Shown here: positions 10,766 to 21,985 of the stretch, one piece after another
How the letters are laid out: every line of letters starts with the position of its first letter
Position numbering within the stretch: the stretch's first letter is position 1
Assembly (NCBI GenBank): GCA_001600455.1
Contig: BCKC01000009.1
Span: forward strand, 1,674,001-1,738,000
DNA from: Endocalyx cinctus
Taxonomy: Eukaryota; Ascomycota; Sordariomycetes; Amphisphaeriales; Apiosporaceae
Reading direction: 5' to 3'
Length of the DNA stretch: 64,000 nucleotides
Program-made: the position numbers and the translations under genes
Notes under the pieces: generated by a model
Databases searched by the model: none
What the model was told of the DNA's origin: nothing
Seen by the model: the letters and a program-made list of their open reading frames with translations, nothing else

Positions 10766-12387
10766 TGTGCTAGTACTCCCGATCTTCACACCTTCTCCGC
10801 GATGTTTTTAGGCGATGAAGCTCCATCAAGAACAACTGTAAGTCTTATATCAAACATTGGAGTATCAGAGCTAGATTAATGACAAGCTATTGCCTACCTT
10901 TACTCACTATTTTGTGGATAACTAACAAACTTCTAACTTGCGGAATTATGCCGAAAATTCACGTTCGCAGTAGACTATACGCTTCCAATACATCCAAACC
11001 CCGATTATTCTTGATTCGGCATTCTATCCGATCTCCATATATCCTCTGCCCCCATCGACCTATCCCTGTCTTTCCCCATTTCCCCAAAAACCCCGCAGTT
11101 ACTTCGGAGTTACTATTCGGCCTGTTCACCGTTAAGATATGTAACATGTAAGATGTAACATATATGCCATTTCAATAATGAATAACTACCTAAGTAACCA
11201 ATCAGTCATCTCACAGAGTTTATTACATACGATAATGCGTATCCTGAATGTATTGAACCAATGAAAAATAGATAGATTGAAATAAACAAAAGCGTTCGAA
11301 TCCCTTTTCGTTTCATACCCCCGCATATCCCCTCACGGACCTAGTTACGGTCAGGCTTGCTGCTTCTGGCTCACTATACTAAGTATCTTGTATTATGCAT
11401 GAACAAAAAAAAATGACTACAATAGCGAAGGTAAAACAGTCACTGGCAAACCTTACCTTATCACGAAGATCGGCATAAGTTCTGCCAAATAACCAAGGGT
11501 ACTACGTCAGACGATGAAAGTCAAGTGACTCCTTTGCAAGCTGCGCCAGTGGGTTCTTGACACCAGACAAGTCACATCACGTAGATGAACGCCTGTGAAA
11601 TTGCAGGGGGAGGAGAACGAATAAGACCTACGACAATTACCACACATTGAACTATTCAAAAGGCGTAGATATAGGGCCAACGGCTTGATAGGCTACATAC
11701 GATTGTACAATTAGTTAATAGTTGTTGAACGTATATACATTTATTCTAACCATTCTATTATTATTATATTCTAGTCTAAGCAAAAGGACTTTCCATGAGA
11801 GAGTGAAAGGGTAACGTCAATATCACCTGACGTACGAAACGGGTTGAATGGCAGAGCGGGTGATACAATAACAAAATTAATTACGATTAATCTAGGTAAT
11901 TAGTGATCTTGCCAACTTTGGAATATTCCAATACCAATCTTCTACGTTAGATTACTCATATTAACCAGCCATTTAGCTACATAACAACACACATGACTAA
12001 TTATTAACATCGGAGAAAAACAATTACTTTCTAGTATGTCCAAAAGCTGGACGAACAATACTATTCTGTAATTAGAATAAAAATGCAATTACTAGGTAAT
12101 TATTGGTTGACTATAGAAACATTATTGGCGTAGTCGCGAGCGTTATCATGACCGTGGAGAACAAAGAAACTATACTGTAACAAGTATAATGTTTAGAAAG
12201 AGCATAAAGGTTCGAGATAATGGAATGAGACAATCCATTAATTATATATAGGCGACGATTTGTCCAACTTTTGTCTCTCTTCCTGACCTTTTCAATATAT
12301 AACTCGATAACAACGCCCATATCAACCTCCATATCTAAAGGCTCAGTCGTTTCGCAATTTCTGTGCTTATATTCTACAGGCTATAAA
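10766..12387. other. Gene-free region upstream of flavocytochrome b2 and the F-box-like gene
   Basis: A 1.6-kb AT-rich divergent intergenic region. Pyrimidine-rich blocks and two CCCCGC hexamers (11091-11096 and 11319-11324) lie within 560 bp of the flavocytochrome start. A Cys-poor ORF around 10879-11151 has no recognisable features. No other gene is supported. Confidence 0.5.
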
Positions 12388-13755
12388 ATGTTCGGTTCAA
12401 TGATTGTTGAGCTCGCTCAGCTCATTGTCAACGCACTCGAGGACAAGTCAGACATCCTTGCCCTTCGCCTTGTGAATCGATATTGGTATGAAGTTACCTA
12501 CAACCAGTTTGCCACCACTTGGTTTAGCACATTGACAATTGACTTTAGCCCCCTAAATCTACATAGACTAACTGGAATCGCAGGAAATGACAGACTCCGA
12601 GAAGCTGTGACTTGCCTGCGGCTTTACAACTGTAGTAGCAAACCATTCAGAGCTGACGGAAATACAAATTGGACCAACAACGGGGAAATAGATCCTGAAG
12701 ACACGTACGACTATAATCCGAATCCAGATCATCAACAGCTTCACCTGGGCGTAGGATTTTACTGGCCTCGTCTCGATTCCGGAGAAATTGATTTGACGTG
12801 GACGATAGTACAGAAATTTAAATCAGTCTTGCTCCCTTTCAGGAGATGCGAAACAATCCGTCTTATTGATTCGTCTGGCTACACTTGGTACGGTGATATC
12901 CTTTCTGACCCCTATAAAGGGAACATGACGTTCGCGGAAGCATGTCGCATCTTATTATCCTTCGTGGGCCGGAACCAAGGGCTTCCCATCCAGAGAATCT
13001 TTATCCATAACGAAAGAGGGCTTTCAGCCACAAGAATACCCGATATACCTTTGACTCTATTCCGTCAACTAGGTGAATCGTCAAGTCTGGATCTTTTGCA
13101 GAGCTTGAAAATGAAGTCGGATATAAATGAAGACGCACTCCCGTTTGTTTCCCAGCTCATCACTGGTGCAGTTAACTTGCGCTCTCTGGAATTGGAATTG
13201 CAAAACATCGAGACAACTCAGTTATATGACTCTCTTGCGGTTGCTCCTTCCGTCCCGCCACTTACGCATTTGAAAATCGTGAGCGCACTGGTCGGCAGGT
13301 ATGATACATTCGGTCGCGCAATCAGCCGCTTCCGCCAAACTCTTAGATCTTTGGATATCCGTTATATATCTGTACATGGTGCGGCCACGAGCGCTTTTCC
13401 TGGAGTCCTCGCCGATGTGGATTGGCCCGTCCTCCAGTCTATCACAGTGACAGACCTTTCCCAGCCTCTCACGCACGTCTGGTACTTCTGCCCGCTCCGG
13501 GTAGACCAATACACTCTAAGGCTCTGCGGCGGTCGGTTCGAATTCTCTCTCGCATCTCACAGAGGCAAGTCTCGCGTACGCGGCGTACGCTATCAGGGCT
13601 CGGGGGAAGGAATGCAACAGGCCATCCGTTCGCTTACCCAGAATTACCCTATATCGGTGATCAACGACAACGACCCTCCAAGCCCCGGACTTCCGGATAT
13701 GGCCAACTATACTGGGGATGACATCGGACATGTTGTCCAATATTTCACGTATTAG
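12388..13755 (+). CDS. F-box-like domain protein of unknown function
   Basis: An uninterrupted 455-codon frame. The ATG at 12388 follows AAA and is preferred over in-frame codons back to 12271, which read as untranslated leader. The first 45 residues (IVELAQLIVNALEDK then LRLVNRYWYEVTY) match the helical F-box-like pattern at the head of many fungal proteins. The rest is a leucine-rich, mixed alpha/beta region without a named domain. F-box proteins usually recruit targets to SCF ubiquitin ligases, but many fungal members are uncharacterised. It is intronless and lower in GC than its neighbours. It may be an unrelated gene inside the catabolic cluster. Confidence 0.75.
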   Translation: MFGSMIVELAQLIVNALEDKSDILALRLVNRYWYEVTYNQFATTWFSTLTIDFSPLNLHRLTGIAGNDRLREAVTCLRLYNCSSKPFRADGNTNWTNNGEIDPEDTYDYNPNPDHQQLHLGVGFYWPRLDSGEIDLTWTIVQKFKSVLLPFRRCETIRLIDSSGYTWYGDILSDPYKGNMTFAEACRILLSFVGRNQGLPIQRIFIHNERGLSATRIPDIPLTLFRQLGESSSLDLLQSLKMKSDINEDALPFVSQLITGAVNLRSLELELQNIETTQLYDSLAVAPSVPPLTHLKIVSALVGRYDTFGRAISRFRQTLRSLDIRYISVHGAATSAFPGVLADVDWPVLQSITVTDLSQPLTHVWYFCPLRVDQYTLRLCGGRFEFSLASHRGKSRVRGVRYQGSGEGMQQAIRSLTQNYPISVINDNDPPSPGLPDMANYTGDDIGHVVQYFTY

Positions 13756-14275
13756 TAAGCTAATGTCAGGGGCCCTAGTTATCATGCTGCCTACGTACGT
13801 GCGTGCCCACGGCTACCTTCCAGGTAGGTAGTTCGAGCGGCATACGTCTATGTGAGGAAGTTCCCGCCCGAAATGGATAGAATAGAAAATCAAGAGTCAA
13901 TGCAATAGTGATTCGACTCTTAAATTACTCCCCTGCTCCACTGCCAAGCTCTGTCTACGTAACCGCGCTGTCTTGTACTTCAATGTATCCCCATTCCCTT
14001 ATAGCTAGTAATAAATAGTTCATGCTCAATCGTGACTTAATTTTTAGAGTCCGCGAGATTACTCGGATAGTTCTACTTATGAAGTTAAAAGCATTAAAAA
14101 GTACACCTGGGTGATGTGACGAATATGTAGCGAGCAAGTATTATGCCATATTTATTAATTACTGTTCTTTCGCTAAGAATATAGATTTACAGGACCCCCA
14201 TAGCTCACCAGATTTCATCCCATATGATATGGTGATAACAACCAATAATTCACGAATTAAAGGGGCCTAGAAAAT
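13756..14275. other. Short convergent intergenic region
   Basis: The 3' flanks of the F-box-like gene (+) and the second sugar porter (-) meet here. It contains a small near-palindrome of CCTACGTACGTG type around 13790-13805 and no supported gene. Confidence 0.5.
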
Positions 14276-16292
14276 TTAAGAAAGTTTTGCAACTTTCTCA
14301 TCATCCATGACTTCGTCCTCGCCATTACTCTCCTTACCATCATGGTGAACAGCTTGTCCCTCAATTATAGCGATCTGAGCGCCATACCCACTGGTATGGT
14401 ACTTCTTAAAGTTCCAAACCGAGACCTCGGCGGCGAATAGCTCATCAAGCTCCTCCAGGCTGCGCCTTCCTGTCTCTGGTAGCATGAAGAGACACCAGAT
14501 CACGGCGAGGACAGAGAAACCACCGTATACAAAACCAACGCGCCCTTCGAGACCGCCGTACCCGGTGTCCTGAATGAACGGGTTGATAAAAGTGACCATG
14601 ATGGAGACAGTGAAGCCAGCTACAGTTCCAATCATAATCGTCTTTTCTCGTAGTTGCAGAGTGGGGATTTCGGCTGTTACGATCCAAGTACTAGAAGATA
14701 CGTTTATTAGAAACCATAGACGAGGTAAATTTACGATTCACAGCCAAGAAACAAAAAGAGATAGTCGTGACTTACCAGCTACTCCAACCAAGGGCGGAGA
14801 AAAACCACCAGAGGAACAAGGCTGCTAGGGCACCCTGCATCGCTGTCTCGTTGTCGGATAGACCGAAGCCGGCGATACCGGAAACCACGAATAGGCCCAC
14901 GGCCATGACAGCTGAACAGCCGATCATGAGCCAACGTCTACCAAGCCGGTCGGGGAAGTAGAAAGCGAAGAGGCAAGAAGCCGCAAAAGTGAACATGATT
15001 AGGACTGTGATCTTGTACACATCCTGAATTCCGATCGTCTCGAGGAAGACGACAGCATACGAGGACATGAACGAGTTACCCTGGGCTTGCTGGAAACATT
15101 GAACGCCTATGACGATCAACGTGCGGCGAAGATTTGGGCCCCTGTTTATGAGAAAAGTGGATCGCTTAGCAAAACAGATATCGAAGAAGGAAGAGGGCGA
15201 AGACTGGTTTGATTAACTTACCTAAAGCAATCGGCCCAGGAATTATGGAATTGTTGACTGTTACCGGTTTCGGACGCGACGATCAACTTGACCTCTTCTT
15301 CGATGAGCTCCGAATCAACTCCCTTACGAAGATACTGGAGGGCCTTTGTCGCTTCTGCTTCGCGACCTTTGCCAATCAACCATCGCGGACTCTCCGGGAC
15401 GATAAAAGATCCCCCTACGAGGACGATGGGGCAGAGGAACTGAATCACGATGACCTTTAATTTACTTCGAGTTAGTACAGGTGCATGCAAAACAAATTTG
15501 ACGATCAAATTTTTAATTAAGATAGAAAAGAAAAAGAAAGGGGCGGCAAACCATTCGATAAGCCCACTGATCATCCCTGTCATGCATACCCCAATTCATG
15601 GTAGACACGAGGACGGCGCCTACGGCGAGCGAGAACTGGTAGCAGTTGACCAAGGTTCCGCGGATTTTGGAGGGAGCCGCCTCGGCCAGGTAAGCGGGAA
15701 CGGTATTAGCCAGTAAGCCGAGGGCGAGCGCATTGACGAAACGGCCAACCATGAGCTGCCAGTAGGATTTGATGGCGGTGCTCTGGATAAGGATTCCAAC
15801 GACGGATACGGCCGAAGCAACTTGAAAGGTTCGCAGTCGGCCGAGCGGGTTGCCGATGAAACCTGAGACGAGAGAGCCAACGGCTAGCCCCGCAATGGGG
15901 AGACCGCTGCCGGCGGATTGCCAGCTCGTGGGAAGGCTGTAGGTATTTGTTGCGGCGTCGTATACTCCGAAGTCTTCAATGAATTTGTCCATACCTAGCA
16001 TTCCGGACCAATAATTGTAATCTAGTAAGAGGGAAATGCAGAGTTAGAAAAAGAGGATTTGACAAGTACCCGACTTGATACCGAATTTGAAAAAAAAAAA
16101 AACTTACCTATGCCAAAAGCTAAACCTCCGAGCTGATAATAGGATGCGACGAAATAAGTATAAGATCATACGCGATCATTTGAAGATGCGGTTGGAGATA
16201 CTTACAGACGCGTAGAAAGCCACGAGAAACATTGGGAAGGTCATCTCAGTGACGATGTCCAAATCGGACAAACGTCTTATTATTGACGACAT
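14276..16292 (-). CDS. MFS sugar porter (hexose/lactose permease-like)
   Basis: A 531-residue sugar transporter. Exons: 16292-16206, 16132-16108, 16021-15552, 15454-15222, 15141-14776 and 14690-14276; all phases close. Signatures seen: FGIDYNYWSGMLG in helix 1, GNPLGRLRTF in the 2-3 loop, VPESPRWLIGKGREAEA in the central loop, DRLGRRWLM in the 8-9 loop, VTAEIPTLQLREKT after helix 10, and PETGRRSLEELDELF at the end. The NYWSGMLGM loop is typical of fungal alpha-glucoside/lactose-permease-like porters. The third intron uses a weak GTTTGC donor and a TTAAAG acceptor. It shares a 1-kb divergent promoter with the DUF1479 gene. The substrate is unknown. Confidence 0.92.
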
Positions 16293-17339
16293 TTTGAGTT
16301 GCTGCTCCCAAGCCTATTGTCGTACCGATGGATGCGCTTGAAGGATGCTGGCGTAGTGGTGACGGGAGTCAATTTGTGTCTTGAAAATGCCAAGTGCGAC
16401 AGTGACAGGAAGAAGAGTCCCTTTTTAGAATGCTGCGTTAGTTAAACCATCTCTTTTATTATTTTCCCAGAAGCGACCCTTCAAGCTAGTAGCGTCACTT
16501 CATCGGAGAAGCACATAGGCAACCGACAAGGATTCTACGAATCTAGTCGTAATCTGGGTTGGGGATCTATAAGTTACCCCTGATATGGGTCATGAAGATG
16601 ATTTGGTAATCCATATAACCCCTAAAGCTTACCCTCCACAAACTTTGCGGGGCTACAAAATATTATGCTAGAATCCGGACAACTAATACTATTTGTTTCG
16701 TATCTAGTTACGTTGCTAGGATTCCATTGATATCGTTGCTCCCCAAAGCTTTGATACTAATCTGTATTGTTCTCCACAGATAGCTTTGGGTATATGAATA
16801 GTAGTGGATGAGAGAAGTATCCACTATTTCCGGAGTTCCTATCTGCTTATATATTTATCGTCGGGTATACTTTACGCGCTTCCGCGAATTATCCCATTAG
16901 TCACCAAAATGCCAATGTATCTCATCGGAGCAGCGCCGACGACCATTTTGAAACCGGAGTAACGTGATTGGTCAGATAACTTCATATCCGGCGAATACAG
17001 ACTCTATTACCATCCGTACTTCATAGTTATCCAGACTTGGCTTAGTTAGACTGCATCTTCCCGGAGTAATTAATTCTACCTATCACTCCTTCGCCCGCAG
17101 GCCCCTAGATCCACTATTACTTCGCCCGCGGGGGTTTTGTGCATGGCAAGATCGTGTGATTTATTTGATGTCTAAGAAAATAAAGCCCCTCAATCGCCAT
17201 TTATATAAGAGGCAGCACGATTGACTTGTTGAATAACTTATTATTCAATACAAAAACGAACAAAGAAGCCTCCTTCAAATAAAATAATTAATCAAGAGAT
17301 CGGATTTGGTCAGAAATTCGATTCAAAGTCACTTCAAAA
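16293..17339. promoter_or_regulatory. Divergent promoter between the second sugar porter and the DUF1479 gene
   Basis: A 1-kb gene-free region. It contains GCGGGG CreA-type hexamers (16647-16652 and 17128-17133) and a recurring CCGGAGT element (around 16830, 16957 and 17061), one form of the CGG-centred sites bound by Zn2Cys6 factors. The DUF1479 start is preceded by an A-rich leader. All are pattern matches without binding evidence. Confidence 0.4.
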
Positions 17340-18891
17340 ATGTCATCTACACAAGTTCAGATTTTAGAAGAGACTCCTAAAGTCAAGTAAGTTGCCTCGG
17401 TCTCCCCCACTTCGCATCCTCATTTGGCTTCTTATCTTGCTTCCCTACCTTGTCAATATGAACGCCAGGAGCTAAGAGCTAACTGACTTCGAAAAATAAA
17501 GGCTTCTAGAGCCACGATTTGCCGCAATCAAGCAGCAGCTGGTGAAACCCGAGCACAAGCAAAAATTAATCGAATCTTATGGCCGCCTTCTCAGCGCCCT
17601 CGAGAGCGAGGTGGCATTTATCGAAAAGAATGGCTCCGCTATGATACCGGAGATAGACTTCAACGAAGTCCGAAAAAATGGTAAAATCGCCAACTTTTTT
17701 TTTAGCCCCTCCTTATTGAGTTAGATCTGACAAAGGCGCAAAAAAGGCGGAAAATTCCCCGAAGATTTCGCAAACTTAGTTCGCGAGCGAGGATGTGTCG
17801 TTCTCCGGAACGTCGTCCCCGAAGAACAAGCCTCGGCGTGGGAGGCACAGATCAAGGACTACACGAGTCGGCATCCCGGCGTGGGTGGCTACCCTCGGGA
17901 CAAGCCCGCGAGCTGGAGTGTGTGGTGGACCGAAGCCCAAGTGCAGAGTCGATCTCACCCGGCCGCGATGGAAGCCATGAAGTGCGTGTCCCATCTCTGG
18001 CACGTGTCGGACCCGAACGCGCCCATCGACCTCGACAGCCAGGTCGTCTACCCGGACCGATGCCGGATCCGGTACCCGTCCATTGACCCAGACCTGTACA
18101 CGCTCAAGGCGCATCTAGACTCCGGATCGATAGAGCGCTGGGAGGACCCGGCGGCCAGGTCAAACTACCGTGCCATCTTCGAAGGTAACTGGCAGGACTG
18201 GGACGGATGGGAGGCCGATAACCGGGTCGACGCCAAGAGCGACCTGTACAACACGGGAACTTCATGCTCGGTGTGGCGTAGCTTGCAGGCGTGGATGTCG
18301 CTTTCGTACACGGGCACGGGCGAGGGCACGATCCGACTGCTTCCCAGCCTCAAGGCGTCGGTCGCGTACATCATGCTGCGGCCCTTGTTCCACACCGGCG
18401 AGTACGACGACTCGCAGCCGACCTTCCCGGACTGCGTGCCGGGGTCGAACCAGCTGTACCCGACGCCCGAGAACTTCCCGCACCTGCGCCTCGACCGGGC
18501 CATGGTCGGGATCCCGCCGGTCAAGCCGGGCGACTGCGTCTTCTGGCACTGCGACCTGTGCCACGAGGTCGACAAGATCCACCCGGGCGAGCGCGACTCG
18601 AGCGTCGTGTACAACGCCTGCAACCCGCTGACGCCGTACAACATCGACTCGCTTCTCTCGACGAGGGACTCCTTCCTCAAGGCCGAGGTGCCGCGCGATT
18701 TCCGCACTTTCAAGGACGCGCTCGAGCGGGAGAGCGAGCACGAGGACCACGGAGCCCGCAAGGAGAACGTCTTGAGTGAGGACGGTCTGAAGGCTTTGGG
18801 CTTCGTGAAGTTCGACGTCGACGAGCCGGGTCTAACACCGGGACAGATAGCGGTGCGGAAGATGGCCAACGAGAAGTTGGGATTGGCATGA
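17340..18891 (+). CDS. DUF1479 (Gig2-like) putative Fe(II)/2-oxoglutarate dioxygenase
   Basis: A 456-residue protein. Exons: 17340-17386, 17502-17680 and 17747-18891. DUF1479 proteins are predicted to have a jelly-roll fold like Fe(II)/2-oxoglutarate oxygenases. Candidate metal ligands are His and Asp of KAHLDSGSIERW (residues about 198 and 200) and the distal His of HCDLCHEVDK (about 348). The GCVVLRNVVPEEQA segment is the usual N-terminal strand of the fold. Exon 3 is extremely GC-rich at third codon positions, unlike exons 1-2 and the flanks. The gene is convergent with the Zn2Cys6 regulator 58 bp away and divergent from a sugar porter. No substrate is established for fungal members as far as I know. 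Confidence 0.9.
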
Positions 18892-18949
18892 ATGTGAATG
18901 TGAATGTGATCACGGTGAGCAGTGGGTGGGAATTTTGTTGGATGCATGC

Positions 18950-20788
18950 CTATGAAACTGACATTGTCGTGGTTCTGCTTGGGTTAGAAGAAGTAAATCG
19001 TCGGAGATATTCAAGGGCCAGGTGTGGAAAGTTGCACATCCCAGGCCTAACAGCTTTGTCTGTCATCAGCGCTTGCAGATGGGCATCGTATTCTTCCAAT
19101 AAGGTTTGCCGGTCCACGAAAGTATCGTCGCTTGCAGTTGGAAGGACCGCGATGTCGATAAGGGCTTCAGAGACAATCACTAGGTTATCTCGAATGTAAG
19201 ATAGCCAGAGACCTTTTGTACATTTGTGCTTTATAGTAGTCAGGACGGAGAACAAATCTCTCCGGACCGAATCGACTAAATTTTGTGCCACTAAGAGATA
19301 TTTCAAAATTAGTTAGTAATTGACATCTTACGAAAGGATTCATGACAAAGCTTGAAGGAAAGCGAGAAGCCATTCTTTATAGGAAATTGGAATGGCAGCA
19401 CTAATAATCGCTCTTAATACTCACATCCAGACAAGTGATCGCCTGCTACAACGTGGACACCGTACACAGCACGGTGAATTTTGAGGCATACCGCATAGGA
19501 CATGAGCTGCTTCGTGAAACCATGTACACTCTCCTCGCCCGTGGTAAAATAGTGTTCTTGCTTCCACTCTTGGAGTCGATCGACGAAGCCCCTAGCCTCG
19601 CTGATAATGTTGGCGGGGTCGTTTCTCTTCGCGTAGTGTCCCCGCACTTGATAGAATGCGTCCGATACGTCGGCTAGGAGTAGCGAGAGTTTTGTGCAAG
19701 CTATAAAAGAATTGCCGATGCTAATTTCTCCGATGCTTAGTCGACCAGAATCGTCTGAAAAATCATTCAGAGTGGGAAGAGAGACGTTCCATCCCCCATC
19801 GGTGATGTGCGATGGTCGGCCTGTGAGGTGAGATATCCATTTCTCGTGGTTAAACACGGCCCACCACACGAGCCGCCTCAGCTTACGTTCTCTTGTGGAG
19901 AAGGTAAGGTTGCATTCATCCTCTCCTATCTCCACATGTAACTGTAGATTTTGGGCAGCCGCTAGTACCGTAGCTGTCAGACACCAGCATTCGCGAGTTG
20001 TGCCTGCGGTGGGAATGCTGTGTTCCGCAGGAGACGGATGGGAGTGTCGACATGGCTTGGGTAATTGCATGAATAGAAGCGCAGCTTGTATCGTGGCTAA
20101 GGTCGGGGTACTGCATAGTTCGCGGAGAAGATCCGAGTAAATCCAATGGCAGAGCTGCGAATGTAAATCTTCAAGATTAGGTGTTGTGTTGTCGCTACTA
20201 AAGTGTAGCGCGTGTAAAATGACGACTAGAGCGAGATGATCGGGAGTCTTTTTAGAAACGCATTCTTGCTCGAAAGCTTCTCTGTGGCCTAATATAGGTA
20301 ACGAAGGGTGTGTATGTTCGTAGTAAACGGAAATCGGATGGAGAACATCAGACTCTAGGAGCAAACGCACGGTACTTTCAACGGTTTGCTGGGTTCCCCC
20401 TACAGAAGATTCGAAGACCTGCAAAGAACAAGCTGACGATCCAGTTGATGAATCTGTTACCGGGGATTTAATGCTACTATTACTGGACTCGCTAGTTATA
20501 GAAGCTAAACCTGGCGTTCTGGACCTTGTATTTGCGTTCCTGGCTAGCGGCTTAGACACAAATGTGCAGTCGATATTTCTATGTCTACATAGCGCGCAAG
20601 ACTGCTTTCCCGACTTATCAACCTCTTGCATGCAGGCAGTCTTACGTATACGACAGGCATCACATCTAAAGAGGTGATAAAATTAGTACATGTAAAACCA
20701 CTAAGAGATCCATATATATATATATATTTTGGACAACCCACGGTTTTAATGTTTTAGATCTGTATGGTCGATGACGAAGGAGAGTCAT
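18950..20788 (-). CDS. Zn2Cys6 transcription factor with fungal-specific regulatory domain
   Basis: A 565-residue regulator. Exons: 20788-20742, 20665-19425, 19400-19332 and 19290-18950; all phases close. Exon 1 encodes RPYRSKTLKP, which leads directly into CDACRIRKTAC, the typical approach to a binuclear cluster. The zinc cluster is complete: Cys at about 17, 20, 27, 39, 42 and 49, with spacing C-x2-C-x6-C-x11-C-x2-C-x6-C. A Ser/Thr-rich linker and the middle homology domain follow (HPISVYYEHTHPSLPILG, then RKLRRLVWWAVFNHEKWIS near residue 290). Such factors usually act in the nucleus on CGG-type sites. Its place at the end of the block of transporter and enzyme genes suggests it is the pathway-specific regulator, which is an inference. 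Confidence 0.93.
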
Positions 20789-21985
20789 AGTCAGCTGCTT
20801 AATGCTTTTGAGATCGAATATGTCGTATTGAAATATCGAAAAGAGAAAGGATGAGAATAGTATCGATGGAGATATATTGTGGAGATAAATACATTATAAT
20901 TAATCGGTCCCTTATCGGTTCGTTCGCTGGAACCCGAGTGATTCGCATTTGCGGGGGTCTTCCGATTCCGCTTTTATTATTATCCCGAGACCTTTTCGTG
21001 TGCCTCTTGGCCGTTCTCATTACTGTACAGAGTAAAAGTTTATATGACCTTAATTTTATTGTTATTTTTATGGCTCATTCATGATTGTTCTCTAATTACT
21101 ATGTGAACTTTAGTTAGCTAACTTTAAGAGGTTGTGCATGAGTATTTATAATTCAGTGGCAGTCGAGATTCATTCAATTCATCGCCACCTTCAAATGCTG
21201 CTAACATTTACTACCGACACGTAAATTGCCAAATTTACAGTTACTTAACGCGTCAGATCTTCCGATACCCTGTTACATCTAATTAGCAGCCGATTGACAG
21301 CGGTGCATTCTCTTTCTGAAAAGAAAAATAAATTAGTCCCACCTTGCTAGCTTGAGCCATTGTAGAATCTAAACACTTCGGTAGTACTGTAGAATATACA
21401 CTATTAATATTTAAAACTTTCTCTAATTGATAATGATATATAAAGTAATTATATAATTCTACAGACTATCTGAGTTGGGCTTCACTCTGAAATCACTTCG
21501 GGGGCGATGTCCTTGCGTCGCTGCACAAGGTTGCGATGCGTATCTCGATATTTGTATCGGGAGAGACCTCGATCAATTATCGACTTGACTTACTTGTCGC
21601 ATGTTAAGTTTACTCATCTATGTATATAATATCTTTACCATATTGTTGATTAATTATAGTCGGATTGTTATAGGAATTTCAAGTCCAGACTTCGCCCTTT
21701 TTCCCCCTCCACCTGTTAAGAAATCAAAGCGGCCTTAACTGTCACGTATTAAGACAAATGATGGGGCCATGATCAATTTTCGAACTTGATGTATTAATCT
21801 TATAGTAATGCCTAAGGCCAAGTCTTGGGGTGACTTTTTGCTATTTATCAAGTCTCATCAATGTTAATGCCTTATTATCCGGCATCTCCCTCTCCCTTTT
21901 TTTTTATTCCCAGTTCATCGGATATTGTTGTTATCATTCCGAATCTCTTTCCGCAACCATCCCCAACTCTGAATCGAAGAAGCAC
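20789..21985. other. Gene-free region between the regulator and the J-domain gene
   Basis: Upstream DNA of the Zn2Cys6 regulator and 3' flank of the J-domain gene. It is AT-rich with no ORF resembling a protein family. I see no RNA gene or repeat worth calling. Confidence 0.5.

Noticed and set aside
12271..12387. 39-codon N-terminal extension of the F-box-like protein
   Set aside because: Low-complexity and in a leader context; the ATG at 12388 has the better A-rich context and begins just before the F-box-like helix.
17776..18779. Several long antisense and alternate-frame ORFs over the DUF1479 exon
   Set aside because: They arise from high GC at third codon positions of the real gene and show low-complexity Arg/Pro/Ala sequence without family resemblance.
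407..20788. Secondary-metabolite gene cluster
   Set aside because: No polyketide synthase, NRPS, terpene cyclase or P450 is present; the genes fit nutrient catabolism better.
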